From the NCBI GenBank assembly GCA_016806645.1, contig JACSYO010002062.1:4693001-4757000 (forward strand): DNA of 64,000 bases, given 5' to 3'. A program made the position numbers and the translations under genes. Positions 1-12,621 of this stretch are shown here, piece after piece. Source of the stretch: Ophiodon elongatus. Taxonomy: Eukaryota; Chordata; Actinopteri; Perciformes; Hexagrammidae. Under the pieces are notes generated by a model that saw only the letters and a program-made list of their open reading frames with translations, did no database searches and was not told the origin of the DNA. Position 1 is the first letter of the stretch; the number at the start of each line of letters is the position of its first letter.

Positions 1-860
1 AAAGCTGGCCGTATCGCAACCCGCCAAGTCCCAGCCGGGCTCAGCTGCCTGTGTGGAGTGTGTGTGTGCATTTCAAAGAGATCAAGTGTGTGTGTCCAGA
101 CTTACCCAAGTGTGTGTTTTTCCTCCCTCCCTCCCTCTTACTCTGTTTCACAGAAGAGTGAGCTGAGAGGTGTCCCATTATAAGAAAAGAGCTGGAATAC
201 AAAACCAAACCTGATCAGTGGAACACAGTTCGGCCGGCTTAGACTGTGTTTTGGATAACGCTTTCTTTGACGGCCATATCTCTGCCGCATTACAAGGGCA
301 TTATTTGTGAGTGTATTTAGTCTTTATGAATTCCATTATGAAACTACCCGGCTTGGCCCCTTTTTCTTAGAATGTGTTTCCGCACTAGGGGAGAGAAAAA
401 GATTAGCGCTACAGTACTGTGCTGGCGAATGTCTGGTTTTGGAGGCATTATTAAAGGACAACGACCAACAGGCTGCCAAGGTGATGTTGGCTGGATGCAC
501 AGAAGCGATGCTCACTCATTGCTCAGTCATCTTAATTATTCTTCATAAGTACATGGAAATGAACATATAATATATATGTTAATATATAATATTTTCTGAA
601 AACCCATTGCAATACTTTACTGAGCATTGAAACAAAAAGTGGTCAGTCTCAAATCTCAAGGCATTCGTCTGTATAATCTTATTATGCTCATCATATCATT
701 CAACGGTTCGTATGATAGCCTACGAAAAGTTACTTCTCATTTATCGTGCGTTTTCCTACAAAGTCAGCAAAATGTGTCATGAAACCAAAAGTAAAGAATT
801 TCTTCACGCTCGTTGTGTAGCATTGTGTAATAAAGCGTTATTTATCAATGCTGATCGCCT
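1..860. other. Unique AT-rich DNA, no gene seen
   Basis: The first 150 bases hold short TG-rich and pyrimidine-rich stretches. A more balanced block follows at about 150-300. The one open frame near 307-570 has no splice-site support and no recognisable domain, so I treat it as chance. Confidence 0.5.
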
Positions 861-950
861 TAACATAATCCATGATAACTTTTAACCTCAACCAAGTAGT
901 TTTGTTGCAAAACCTAACCAATTGTTTCACAACGTTGACCATGGGGCATT
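861..950 (+). mobile_element. Fragment of dispersed family F1 (CCTAACCAA-type)
   Basis: The block carries the internal signature shared by the F1 family in this window: two spaced copies of an AACCTNACCAA motif around a TTTTGTTGC core, then TTTCACAACGTTGACCATG. The same order recurs near 13.9 kb, 29.5 kb, 39.1 kb and 59.3 kb. It is an internal fragment with no terminal repeats visible. I remember this motif as abundant in perciform fish genomes. Confidence 0.5.
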
Positions 951-3329
951 ATAATTTTTCTCTGAGAATTTTGTATTTCCAAGATATTCTCATTTAGATT
1001 TTTCGAGGGCGTCCCGGTCGGGACAACAGCATAACAGTTTCTCATGACGGACAAACAAAACAGCAAAAGGTAGCTAACAACATAAGAAATAAAAAAACAA
1101 AATGAAACAACATCAAATTGCATCCACCAATGAATTAGCAGCGTTGTTTGTGAACAGGACATGAACATGCTGTGTTAGAAAAATCCTTAAACCCTATAAA
1201 ACACAAATGATGTAAAAAAGACAATTAATCTGCTAGCCTGAGCAACATTGGTGGTAACACCAATGCTTCCAGGATATGGATATATCCACTGAATATGGAT
1301 ATGATATGGATCTTTAATTACTATAATTAGGGCTCTTCTGCCATTTGTTCATATGCTTGTTGGAAAAATGGGTGTCACCTTCTGATGAGCCTATCATTTT
1401 GGAACAAAATGTACTTAAAATTATATTGCAGTTCATTTCTGCATTAATGATTCATATTTCTGATAAGCTATTAACTTTTAAACCGATTTCTTCATTTGCA
1501 GTAAGTACGACTTTAACTTCTTAAACTGGAACTTTTAGGATGAAGGATTTCAGAGTGGCTTACTTATTTTACCGCCGTCTGCCTGGAAACTTCTGAAAAG
1601 CAAAGTTAAGATACCAGTCATGCTGCTCTGTGGTCTGTCAAACAGGTGATTGAAGGGCAAGAGTGTCACATTATAGCTATTGGGTTATACTTTATGGGCT
1701 GTGTCCAATGGCTGAAATATAACCTCTTCTGATGCTCACAACGATGTGGACATAAAATATGCACACGTGCAGCTGCAGACGTATAAACCACCACAGGAGT
1801 GAGGCCCAAACACATGTGGCAGATGATTTGTCCGTGGTATTCATGGCGGTTTTCTTTGGAGTGCCTATTTCCTTAAATGCATTTTAAAATTATTAATAAT
1901 TTAATAATGATGGTTTTTGGAGAGCTGCTGATGCATGACGACTGATTAGGTGAGATGTTGTAGTGACTGCCATTCACAGACTTCCCAACGTCATCATTTC
2001 TACTATCAATACATTATTCATGCGTAACTCAAACCCACTGGCAGATAACAAATTAGTGGAACCCACTTCTCTTCTCCACAAACTGATTCAAAAGTTTTGA
2101 CTACTCCAAACCAGCTGGAGTAGCTCACTGAAACGTTTATGTACGACACAACTCCCAAAAGGGGGTTGAGCAGCGCAGCCATTACTGACGTTACATCACT
2201 GATCGCTGGAGGGCCAGCATCACAGGGTCAGGTCGGGACAGAGAAATCCAGCAGTTGTGTAGGGAGGAAGATGATATTAATTTTATTTTGTTTTAACCCA
2301 TTACTGGAAAGTAATTCGGCAGAGAAAGCTGAGGGGAAGCTGGTACCTTCCAGATCATTTGGTACAGGAATATTCCACAACTGCTGCTGCAGAAAGACGT
2401 GTCCTGCAGCCTGAACAGTTAAGGGGGTTCTGGACGCCATCGGCAGAGTGCTCAGCTCACTGGTTACATGTAACAGGCAGCAGGGGCATCCACCCTTGCA
2501 TTGGGTAATCTCAATTGGGTGTGAGTAGAAACGGGGTAAAGTGGGATTTGTAAAGTGGGGGAACCCAAACGGCCACATAGAAAGTGTTTTTAGAAGCCTT
2601 TTTGATGACCGTCACACGTGCTTCTTGCTAAACTGACACTTGCATTTTATGAAATGTATCACCACGGGGGGGTGGGAGGGGGGTCCAGCCTTACTATTGA
2701 AACTACCATTAGTCACCCGCACATTTTTTACCCTTCAAGTCTATTTCTGTCTTGTTTCGTGAAGCATATTCTGCATAAACACCTATTAAATGACACATTC
2801 ATCCCACTATATATGTGTTTTGAACGTATTAACCTTAACTATATTGATTGATCAAGGCTACAAGTCTGTCTGTGAGCTTGACTGTTTCGCTACAGGTAGA
2901 TTAACCTCATTTGCTATGACAAAAAAAATCAATGAATCAATACATGTTACCGTTGATTTCTTTGTTTACAGAAGGCGGAGTCAATGGATTGCTTGCGTCT
3001 TACTTTCGTCTTGCTTCCAATGGGGATTCACAGTTAGATCCGATGTAGTGGTGTAGGCTGCAGCACACAGGAAATGTACTTGCTTGATCTTATTGTGTAT
3101 GAAACTGCCAATCATATTTATTTACTTATTAATCAAAGGTGCCGAAACACCATTCCTGATTGTTCTGGCCACCATGCATAACTTTCAAGTTCAAGGTTTG
3201 CTTTCTGGTTGAGCTTTTACAGACCCAATCCATTCATTCACGATAAGAACAGCTTCTCCCAGACCTTTTATTTATTTTATTTTTTACTGACATGATACAT
3301 CGCAATGTTGAGCCCCCTATCTCATCCGT
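951..3329. other. Unique AT-rich DNA, no gene seen
   Basis: No recognisable coding or RNA gene. A G-rich run lies at about 2665-2683. A pyrimidine-rich acceptor-like CATTTGCAG immediately followed by TAAGTAC lies at about 1492-1507, but no open frame accompanies it. Confidence 0.45.
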
Positions 3330-4021
3330 ATCCCCTCTAAGTCCAATTAACATACTGGATGATGTGGTTCTGTCAGCTTCATCCCCAGTGCGCACTGGTA
3401 AATGTCAAGCAACAAGGATGAGAGTCAGCACCTCTAAGCCTTAAACCATGCTACTCTGCCAATAGCATCGTGAGTCATTGCTCCAAGAAAAGGAGTTCAA
3501 ATATCTTGGAGTCTTGTTCGTAAGTGAGGTTGAAATGGAACATGATATTAAGAAGCGGATTGGTGCCACTGTAATGTGGATGCTGAACTGGACGGATTTG
3601 GTCAAAAGCTTTGGGTACTGACGAGGCGAGAGAATGAGATTGTGGCCGGCGTTAGTTTTCTTCACAGGATGGCTGGGCTCAGGTTGAGGATCCTGGTCTG
3701 GACTGGAAGAATGTCGATCCATTGCAATTATTATTATTTATTTTTTTTAAAGGGCTAGTTGAGATAGTTTGAGTATCTGATTAGGATGCCTTTAGGGTGC
3801 TTATCTGTGAAGGCATTCTGGGCACATCCAACCGGGAGGACACCTCGGGGCAGAGCCAGAACACGCTAAAGGGATTACATATCCCATCTGGCTTTGGGGC
3901 TGCCTTGAGATCCCCCAGGAAATGCTGGTGGACGTGGTTAGGGAGAGGGATGTCCGGGCTACCTTGCTTGTTGGCGTGTTGCCATTGCAAACCAAACAAG
4001 CACAGGAAAATGGATGGGTGG
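3330..4021 (+). mobile_element. Decayed 3' end of a Rex3/RTE-type LINE
   Basis: Translated pieces match the C-terminal half of the reverse transcriptase of RTE-clade LINEs known as Rex3 in fish. In frame 1 a DDVVL motif at 3358-3372 corresponds to the catalytic FADDVV box. EFKYLGVLF at 3493-3519 and DIKKRIGA near 3544 follow in the same frame. LWVLTRRENE and the HRMAGL block at about 3606-3690 are in frame 3, so a frameshift separates them. A T-rich insertion at 3727-3750 replaces the expected middle of the C-terminal domain. The tail block GRTPRGRARTR (about 3828-3861) is in frame 3 and ends in a stop where the family has tryptophan. The 3' end GGAAAATGGATGGGTG fits the GATG-rich terminus of Rex3. 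It is a dead, 5'-truncated copy. Family assignment is from memory of the conserved motifs. Confidence 0.8.
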
Positions 4022-4083
4022 AGTTATTTTTTCCACATTTACCGTTCTTGCACTTTTATACTCGTCTGGTATGTATGTGTTCA

Positions 4084-4105
4084 TGTGTGTGTGTGTGTGT
4101 GTGTG
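4084..4105. repeat. (TG)11 microsatellite with adjoining G run
   Basis: Eleven uninterrupted TG units, followed directly by GGG and GGGGGGG runs to about 4120. Confidence 0.95.
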
Positions 4106-4734
4106 GGGTGCGGGGGGGTTGGTGTATCGTGGTTCATTTTGCATTCATTCCGGCAGCTGCAATAATCTTTGTTGTATTAGTACGTCTGCTGTCCGGTGAC
4201 AATGAATTTGTTTATTTCAAATTAACTTTTAGACAGGTTTAAATTGCTTACGACAACATGGTGTTCATGTAAGCAGACAGCACCGTGTCAGTGTGAGGGC
4301 TCACTGGGGGAAAAGATTTGTTGAGTGGAATCCTGAGTTAATAAAGTGTAAGAATCCCCAGTTTACATGTGGAGTGATAATCATCTCATTTTACAGGATG
4401 ATTCCCCGCCTCTGAGATGTAAGTGCACATGCGAGCCGAGCTAAGATGCCTCATGACAAACAAAGCAATGAAGCATGAAAAACAACTAGACACTAACTCC
4501 CACCGCCTTCTGTCCAAATCACACCCATTCATATCCCAGCATGCATCAGCCTACTCTCATTCACATACAGTTGTATCCCAAATGCACAAAACAGCCATCA
4601 TTTTTATTGGCATCAGAAATGGCCTGTGGGGAAATATGTAGTTTAGAAAAAAAAAAAAAAGAAAAGAAAAGAAAAACACTAATCAAGTTGTGAAATAATT
4701 TAGGACACACAGGCGCAAGCACGCACACACGCTA
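4106..4734. other. Unique DNA with A-rich tract
   Basis: No gene seen. An A-rich stretch of A13 plus AAAAG units lies at about 4647-4677. Confidence 0.5.
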
Positions 4735-4960
4735 AAGGATGAACAATCCTCAATTATTATCCAACTCCACCAAGATATTATTCTTTTATATGAGCTGATT
4801 AAAATGACCAAGGACCAGAAAAATATAACAGAGTGTTTGTTCTCCTTTCATAATGAGTAGTTCAACTCTGCAATTAATGCGCACACTGTTGCTGTTGGCC
4901 AAGAATAAGGTCTGGTTAATTGAAGGAGAGGATTGTTGGTTGATTGTGTTCAGTAGTTAG
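4735..4960. promoter_or_regulatory. Possible conserved non-coding element
   Basis: This is unique sequence of balanced composition rich in homeodomain-like cores: CAATTATTA at 4750, TGATTAAAATG near 4797, CAATTAATG near 4871 and GGTTAATTG near 4914. It has no simple repeats and matches no other part of the window. The call rests on composition only. Alignment to other fish genomes decides it. Confidence 0.25.
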
Positions 4961-5900
4961 TCCAGCTGAAGAATTCAAGAGAGAAAATAGCAGGGAAAGG
5001 GAGGGGGGGGGGGTTCTAGCTATAAGCTCTGACTGTGATTTCACTCTGATTTAATGCTCACAGTTCAAACAAACTGCTATAGAGAAGCGGAAGCAGAAAA
5101 TAAGTGCTCTTTTCCAAACTGCTGTTTGCCCATTTCGGAAAGAAATCCTCACCGGAAAGGTCATTATTAGTGTGTCTAGTCAGGTAGAGTGTTCTCAAGT
5201 GTTGGCCACTCAGATGACTCACAATGTTTTAATACTGTGCTCTCAATCCTTTTTGATGGCCTGTTTTTGCTTTTTGATTTTTGGACATCACTGGAGAAAA
5301 AGTGTGGAGAGGAAGCATTAAATCTAAAAACACATTCAGAGGTTTTCAACGTCATAATTTTCTCAACTAGCCCCGGGTATGTTATTGCCGGCGCAGGGAA
5401 AAATTGAAAATCACTTTTAGTTATCAATGTCGTATGATTCAGTTAAATAACGGCAACATAAACATCAGTGAATTGACTGCAAATGAGTTTGAAGTGTACA
5501 ATATTTAACATTGCCAATTGTGTATGTATGCATCCATGTCACGTGTTATTATGCACCTTATGAAAGCTGTTGAGACAACTTTATTACCAATTACATATTT
5601 AATGCATCCACACGCTACAGCACTCCTTCAGCGCTTCATGGCTCTGCATTTACATGTAGCTATATGCATTTATGTTAACAGCTCCGTTACTGAAAATGAC
5701 TACTGGTGCTGTGTATAATATGCAGATGGTGTTGGCTTGTAGAGCAGCTTGCCTTCAGAAGAAATGCAAGTCAGTAGCCCGACACTAAAAGCATGAAATT
5801 GATGCGATGAGTTATCAGCAGAGCCAATTAACAAAAAAAGTCCTGTTTTCTTTCACTGCTGATCAGATATTTGACATGGTTCAGAAACACTTATAGCCAC
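4961..5900. other. Unique DNA, no gene seen
   Basis: A G13-type run lies at about 5002-5015. Overlapping open frames on both strands at 5176-5427 share no recognisable motif and lack good splice sites. Confidence 0.45.
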
Positions 5901-5919
5901 CATAACACTTCATTTGTAT

Positions 5920-6070
5920 ACTGCTCGGAATCCTTCTCATTGTTAATCACCCACATCAGAGCGTTCACTGGAGCTATAAATTTGTTTAATTGGAAAGTGC
6001 CGGCTATTATGAAGCTGTCTGACCCTTCCTTCATGGCTTCTCCTGGTGCACGACGCCACAGACTGCCTGT
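5920..6070. promoter_or_regulatory. Possible conserved non-coding element
   Basis: A unique block in which ATAAATTTGTTTAATTGG at about 5976-5993 combines forkhead-like and homeodomain-like cores. The flanking sequence has normal complexity. Open frames cross it on both strands with no recognisable product. Composition-based inference only. Confidence 0.22.
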
Positions 6071-6079
6071 CTGAGCGTT

Positions 6080-8220
6080 CTCCTCGTATGGCACTGAACC
6101 AAAGGGAATCCAGGCATCAACTCTGGTCCTTTCTGCTTTTCTCAGCACTAACCACAAAACATTACGACAACAGAGCACAGGGCACGTTAGAGGAGGTCGG
6201 GGGAAAAAAGGACAAAATATAAGATCCGTGTAGAGGAGGAGAAGTGGATGAGTGAAAGATCAAGTGAGATGATTAAAGATAAAGACTGCAGAAGAAGAAC
6301 AGAGAAGAAAAAGATGGGTTAAAACAGTGTTTTTCCTTTTGGCTAATGATCTCATTTTAAGGTCAACATCTGAAGTGTTTCTCCCTTAAAGTGTCGAATG
6401 CCCCTTAATGACTTTGCCATCCTAAAAAAGATCCAACAGCAGTGCTGAAGTAACTCTTACTGAAGGGCTTATAACAGCTCTTTCCTAAAGCGATAAATCG
6501 GGAACCAAGATCAAGATGGCTCGTAGAGCAGTTTTTGAAGGGTGAATTCAGGACTTTAGTCTGAGGGTTTCAGTGTGAAATGATTTAGCTTATTGTGTTC
6601 TTCGGGTTCATGCAGAAAGCTGCTGCTGGTCTGATTGGAGCTCACTTGTTTTAAGTTGCACAGTTCTAAGCCATGTTTCCTGACAATGATCAGCTCCGTC
6701 ACTCCTGTTAATGTGGCGCATGCGTCAACTACCTGCCGATGGCATCGTAAGATTCACCAACCAATTACCCACGAACCCCCGGGCAGCGAGTGGAAAATAA
6801 AAGCGTGAAATTACAGATCACTGTCAAATTTTGCTCTTAGGACAAACCTATAATAGAAGAACAAGAATGAAATATCGCATAAGCCGCAGGATCAAATGCT
6901 TTTTTTTTGGAAATACCTTCTGGTGTAATTCCCAGCATTATCCTTGTATGTTATCAATAATTCTGTGGGCGGAAAAAAAGCTGAAGGCTATAACGTTTAA
7001 AATATTCCAATCTTTTTCTACCTTGCTGATAACAGCCAGAGTTTGTTGAAAGAGAACTAAAAAGGTATTTCAGATATGTTAGATCCAGGTCGAACCTCCG
7101 CCTGAATCCAGCCTCCTGAGACACTGGTTTTATTTCTCTGTGTGTGTTCCCTCAAGTTTAGTTTTGAAAATCACAATTTATCTGTTTAACCCACAGGCCA
7201 ATAGTTTCACTCACTGGCAGCCACCATCCTATCAATGACTTTGTGAGTCAAATCCGAGAACTCGATGCATTGAGTAAAATGTTCAACTTGCCTCCTCATA
7301 CCCCGAAGCACAGAAATTTAAATACCGTGGGTAGTATAATATCACCTCGCTTCACACAAAGCCAGATGCACACTGCATGTAAAATGCACCGTTAGCTTTT
7401 CTGGAATTCAGTAAAAATGAGCTGAGCATAAGCAGGTGAGCCACTATCTGTTTTTCATCAAAGTTTGCACAAATTTCTTGCAGTTCAGACACCAAAGTTT
7501 TGCTTTCCGTCGCGAAGAATGTAGCTGTAAATTTCAAGCCAGTTTTTGTGATTAAAGCTTAAATATAATAATATCTCTTAATGAAGCTAAATAAATACTA
7601 TCCGTAGCTTTTTTTTTTTTAATGGGCTTGAAGACGAGATGCTTTCAGCAGGTCTGATTATGAAACCTTGTTAACAATGGAGCACATCGGGAACATGGAC
7701 GCCATGTGTGACATGTCCACAGCAGGGGTCTCCAACACTAATTTACAGCTAATTTAACAATATGACAGCGGCTGAGTTCCTACTCATGGAAACAAGTTGT
7801 ATATCCCCAAAAGCAGACATCTGTCTTTCTTTTAAGGTCCTTTAGTAGCGTTTAAGCCAACATGGTCATCGCTTCTATTACAATCCCGCCTTTGGCAAAG
7901 TGCTTTTTGTGTATTTTTTTGTGGTGCTGAGTTGGCCTTCCTCGTCAATTTGTTTGAGAGAGACTGTCGTCTTTCAAGAGTTGTTTTTACCTTTGTCACA
8001 AATCGGAAAAGTCCCTTGAGAAGTGATGATGGACTTTGGTGAAGTGGTGCTCAACATCACATCTTTAGCCAACTGACATGCTCGCACTGCAAATGAGACA
8101 CACACACGTGTGTCATTCAAAAACTGTGACAATGCTATCATTTTGCTGTCATTGTAACATCTGGTGTGTCCTTGCTAGTCTGCTAACATTGCCAAATGTT
8201 ACGGCGTAACTTTGCGTTAT
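6080..8220. other. Unique AT-rich DNA, no gene seen
   Basis: Homopolymer T runs occur near 6900 and 7609. No repeat family or coding signal was recognised. Confidence 0.45.
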
Positions 8221-8225
8221 CAAAT

Positions 8226-8303
8226 TGATGTACACCTTCTTGGAACCTTTCGCGAACCACTCAGGAACGGGTTGCAAGCCACCCACGTTTTGGAGACTGC
8301 TGG

Positions 8304-8306
<3 letters not shown>
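8226..8306 (-). mobile_element. Fragment of a hAT-like short repeat end
   Basis: Read on the minus strand this runs ACCAGCAGTCTCCAAAAC, then GTGGGTGGCTTGCAACCC, then a TTCGCGAA-type block. It resembles the ends of common vertebrate hAT-derived elements (CAG-N-GGTTC type). No second terminus is visible and the CA array starts immediately after it. Confidence 0.35.

Positions 8307-8361
<55 letters not shown>
8307..8361. repeat. (AC)27 microsatellite
   Basis: Uninterrupted AC units over 55 bases. A shorter (TG)11 array in opposite orientation lies 70 bases downstream. Confidence 0.97.
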
Positions 8362-8362
<1 letters not shown>

Positions 8363-8430
8363 CAGTGTCAGCGTGGGTCTGTGACTGAGACAGACTGTCT
8401 GTGTATGACAAAGCTTGCGGCAGTGTCAGC

Positions 8431-8452
8431 TGTGTGTGTGTGTGTGTGTGTG
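8431..8452. repeat. (TG)11 microsatellite
   Basis: Uninterrupted TG units. Together with the upstream AC array it forms an imperfect long-range inverted pair. Confidence 0.95.
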
Positions 8453-10500
8453 AACAAGTGTATGCTTATTCATGTGTTTGTAACGCGTGGGTCTGCGTGA
8501 CAAGGAGTTTGATGGCTGTCGAGCATGCGTGTGTGTTTGTGTGTGTCTTTAGGGGAGGTTGACGGGACATTTGACAGTTGTGAATGTTCCGAGTGTGTGA
8601 TACGGAGAGATCAGAAATTTGACAGTGTTGCTTGCTGTCATGGCAGGGCTAGTTTTGAAGACGGTTACTCGGTACAACCCCAGAAAACTTTCTTTTGATA
8701 TCATGTTACAGGGATATTTTCTATTTCTGTAGTTTTCCCTTTCGACAAAGAGTCTTCTAAAAAGGTCTTCAGAGTTACTTCCGAATTAACTATATAACGG
8801 CTCGTTAGTTATCGTCACCGAACCCTGAGGGTATGCCAAGCGGCAGGCAAAATGCTGCCAAAGAAAAATAGCACACCCCTGGGCCCAAAATCCACTCGCA
8901 ATGGTAAACAGCTTTGCTTTATGGTCGTCATACATCCTATTACGAAACAAAGAAGGCCACTGACAATGGCTATAAACACAACATCTGATTTACTGTATAT
9001 TTCATGTGCATGCTGCACCTAAATGGCCGTGTTTGGATGCTACCACCATGTCACACACAGGGACTTTACAATGATTATCTTCTTCTCAGTGTCTGTTTAT
9101 GTCCTAAATTACTGGCTAGGCTTTGCTCTTTGTGTGTGTGATTGCATTTTGAAGCCCCGCCGCTTTGTTGATGGCAAAATAGTTCATGGTTCCTTTGGAA
9201 CTAAGAAATAAAGCAATAGTATTCAAGTCTCAACCAAATTCAAAATTCATAACATTCTTGGATAGTTCTTGTTTCAAATATATAAGGTAATTTTTTTCCT
9301 TATATAACAGGATTAATAGAAAATCAGACTAAACCAAGATAAAAAATGTTGAATGGACAATGAGACAATCAGAGTGACTTCTGAAAATTCCTCCCACAAG
9401 TAACCAAGAGAATGCTCGGAGCGAAGAGCTCATTGGTTGTTGTGTGTAGGCATGTGGGGTAATTTGCACAACAAACGGCAGCATTTACATTTAAATAACT
9501 CAACAATGTTGTTATTTGTTGACCAAAAGGGGGATGAGGAAGGGATTCGCATGGACACAAGTTAATCACAAGTTACAATTCATCAGATTTGGCTCTGTGT
9601 GGATGTTAAAGAACTTTTCCCACCGGACAAAAAAACCCACTAAAACCCACTAACATCTGGCTTTTGTCGTTCGTAGAAAAGGTTACAATCGACATTCATT
9701 CCCGAGACAAATGACTCTGCAGTAGTCACAGATATGTATTGGCTCCAGCACCGATCGGCAGTGATGGACACCCTGGAGCATTCTAATTTTTACCCCTTTT
9801 CAGGAAAGATGCTATTTGACCTGCTTTGAAGTGAATACATAACAAATCAAATCAACAGGACAGTTATTAGAATTTATTAACATACAAAACACACAATGTA
9901 TATATGCTCTCCTAAAAATCCACCACCAACAATAAATTTACCTTGCTCTAAATAAACCCTTCATTCACCAGCCATTACATGAGCTTCTCAAGGCAACAGG
10001 ACTCCATTGACAGAAACAGTATTTTGACTCATAAAACTGTCTTTGTTAGACTTACCACGATTCCAACAATCACCAACTCTGGTTTGAAAAAGATTGAATA
10101 AGGAACACACACACATAAATAATAAAAGAATAAAAGAAGTAACCACCGTAACATTGTCACTGTTTAATAACCCTGTTTTCTGGCGAGTTTGTGACATTGA
10201 ACCTGACACACCAAAAAATGAGAAATAGGTCTATTGGTTTTCCTGTTTCTTAAGAACCTGCATATATGCACACAAAAAGACTGAAACATCTTTTAGTTTG
10301 TACCTTCATCTTGGTTGCTACAGCCCAGTTGCTGTTGAGACTACCAAAACATAAAAATACCTTTTATTCCTTGTATCCTTTTTTTCTCTTTTTCACCCCA
10401 ACACTCTCTTCTAGTGTCTCTTAAACAACCCTCTTTTTTTATGTTTTTCCCCTATTTTTGCATCTCCTAATCTAAGCACACACTGAAACAGGACATGTTA
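8453..10500. other. Unique DNA, no gene seen
   Basis: Scattered short TG stretches occur to about 8550. The rest is AT-rich unique sequence, with a pyrimidine-rich tract at 10370-10460. Confidence 0.45.
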
Positions 10501-10504
10501 ACAA

Positions 10505-10920
10505 AGAGCCAGACCCAGATTGACTCAGCAGGCGAGGAGACAGGCTGCCAATAGGAATAACTCAACACAGAGTCTTGACTCCACACCTTAAAACAAAACC
10601 CACGCATGTTACCGTAATTATCTCAGACAGTTTAGTGTAGCTCTGTGTGGAAATTAATGGGCTTGACACAAAAGTGCTGAGACCGATCTGTAACATCTCA
10701 CTAATTACCAGAATAACACCTTAAAATGAAACCAAAAGGGGAAGCCTGCTGACAATGTTCTAATGAATCAGTACAGATAACAAACATGTGACTTTTATCT
10801 CCCTGCATGTATTACTAGTCCAAACTGTTTGGTGTTACTTTCTGACTGAAACTGAATTTATCTGCAAAGGGCGACTACGACAATAAATCTAGCCTGTTGA
10901 AATTCTGCAACAGTTTTCAG
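10505..10920. promoter_or_regulatory. Possible conserved non-coding element
   Basis: About 400 bases of unique sequence of even composition, with homeodomain-type cores such as GTAATTATC near 10614, GAAATTAATGG near 10650 and CTAATTACC near 10701. It has no simple repeats and no long open frame. This makes it one of the better regulatory candidates, but by composition only. Confidence 0.27.
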
Positions 10921-11889
10921 CCAAGACGTCTCTCTGATCAAAGATGGGCTTCAACCTTGAATCCATGTCTTATGGTAAAGTGGGAGCTAGTTTGCAATCC
11001 CGATTGTTTTCTCCTGGTTTTTATTCTCATACTCTATACGTCAACAAATCACAGTAAACATCAGTCTCTAGGGTAATATCAAATTAGGAGTCGGAAATTG
11101 TTATATTACCTCAGTGCTGCTGCTGCTTGTATGAAAATATATGAAAGCCAAACACAGAAAATATCCATAAAATGAAATATGAATGTGTCCAAAACCTTCA
11201 TCAAAGACTATAGAGATGTGAATATTGATCCATTCCTGAAAATGACCATGTATACATATAGAAGACAGGTCAAAATCTTCAGTTTAAATGTGTGAAGGAA
11301 GCTTGAAACAAAGTCCCCAGGTGTCCGATATATGATGCATTAACTCACATCCTTATCAATAAAATAATTCAGCCTTGTGTAGAGCTTACATGTGTCATAC
11401 CAATGGCCTTTGTCACGCCACTCTCAATTTAAAATGAACAAGTTTTCATCCAAACTCAGAAATGGGCAGATCCAAGACTCTGATCTGTGATACCTCGAGG
11501 CAGTTGAATTTAAATGCTAATGCCTTTAGTACCGAGCCAGAAGACTACAATCTAAACTGCCAAGCCAACTGACTTCAGACTGCAAAACACACTATAAGGT
11601 AAAGTGCTGCGGGAGAAATGTGTAGGGGAGAACAGAGGTGTGAAGTTGTTGACTTGAATTTTTGCAGGCAGTTTTTCGGGGCGATGGAAGTCTAATGACT
11701 ACAAAGGAGAGCGTTTCAGCACCAGATGAGAAAACCAGCACAGACGAAGCGAACAGGACATTCTGTCACTCTGCAATTACCAGCAAGGTGCCCTTGAGCA
11801 GGGCATGTCCCGAGTTGAGGCAAGGCGAGTCCCCAGCAGCTTCAGCAGAGATGCTCAGTGGCCAACAAGAAAACAACAGGCAACCCTGA

Positions 11890-12000
11890 GGCCTGACAGC
11901 GAGTATACGTTAACTAAATTGTTAATTAGTATAATTAATCTGCTGCTTTCGGAGTTTCATAAGGAAAGTCTAATAAGCCAAATAATGGGGTGTTGTTAAT
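11890..12000. promoter_or_regulatory. Possible homeodomain-site cluster
   Basis: Within about 100 bases lie GTTAACTAA, TTGTTAATTAG and TATAATTAATC, then CCAAATAATGGG, which resembles a MADS/CArG-type site. The cluster sits immediately upstream of the 12.13 kb dispersed element. Inference from motifs. Confidence 0.22.
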
Positions 12001-12126
12001 GCTGTGTCACCTGAAGGCCACCGAGATAAAGTTCCACATGAAAAACGTCTCGCCACACCAAAGGCCATCGATGACTGCAACGGGAGCAAATTATTTTATA
12101 TTTTCGTGTTCATATTGTGGCGTTAT

Positions 12127-12480
12127 CATATAATGTGTATAAGAAGCGGACATAGTCGACGTGACGTCAGACATTGGTTTATGGACTTGGTTTTTTTGCA
12201 GCCAATGAACGGAAGTTACCATATCTGGACTGAGGAGGAGTGACGTAGAGACACCGTCTACGTCTCTGGTAGCATCAGCGATCTGTCAATCACAGTAGCC
12301 CCGACCTAAAGCACACTCTGCTTCATGGTCTATTTGACTCTATGGACCATTATTTACTGAATGAACATCATGCTGTATTGAGAAAGACTTTAAACTATTG
12401 ATTGGAACCATAAACACATATACTTCCATACAGTCTATGTGTTGGTCAGTAGAGAGAATGCAAGTTTTAAGACACTTAAT
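12127..12480 (+). mobile_element. Dispersed element family F2, copy 1
   Basis: It aligns along its length with the minus-strand copy at 56133-56525. Shared blocks in order are AAGAAGCGGACATAG, GGTTTATGGACT, TGTCAATCAC, TATGGTCTATTTGACT, TGAACATCATGCTGTATTGA and GTAGAGAGAATGCA. Compared with the other copy it lacks about 35 bases between CTTCCATACA and TCAGTAGAGAG. It contains a small inverted repeat GACGTAGA/TCTACGTC at about 12243-12265. I remember this repeat from perciform genomes. It has no coding capacity and its superfamily is unknown to me. Confidence 0.7.
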
Positions 12481-12621
12481 AATAGTGTCATATAATAATG
12501 TCAACAGCCAATTAAAAGTAATGGTGATATTGTGAGAATATATTAATACATTTAGAATTGTATCAGTATGCAATTTGATTTGGTAAATCATACTTGATAG
12601 TGAAATCTAATTTTAAGGGAT

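Noticed and set aside
410..425. TACAGTACTGTG, resembling the miR-101 5' part
   Set aside because: The match stops after about 12 bases and no precursor-like hairpin arms are visible.
1488..1510. Acceptor immediately followed by a donor-like TAAGTAC
   Set aside because: No open frame on either side. Isolated splice-like motifs are common.
3797..4165. 122-codon plus frame over the LINE tail
   Set aside because: It is out of frame with the reverse-transcriptase remnant and then runs into a TG array.
8220..8500. Open frames of Thr-His or Val-Cys repeats across CA/TG arrays (also near 20.5, 21.6, 24.2, 26.5, 40.0, 41.9 and 46.9 kb)
   Set aside because: A dinucleotide array is open in all frames by construction. 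These frames have no domain outside the array.
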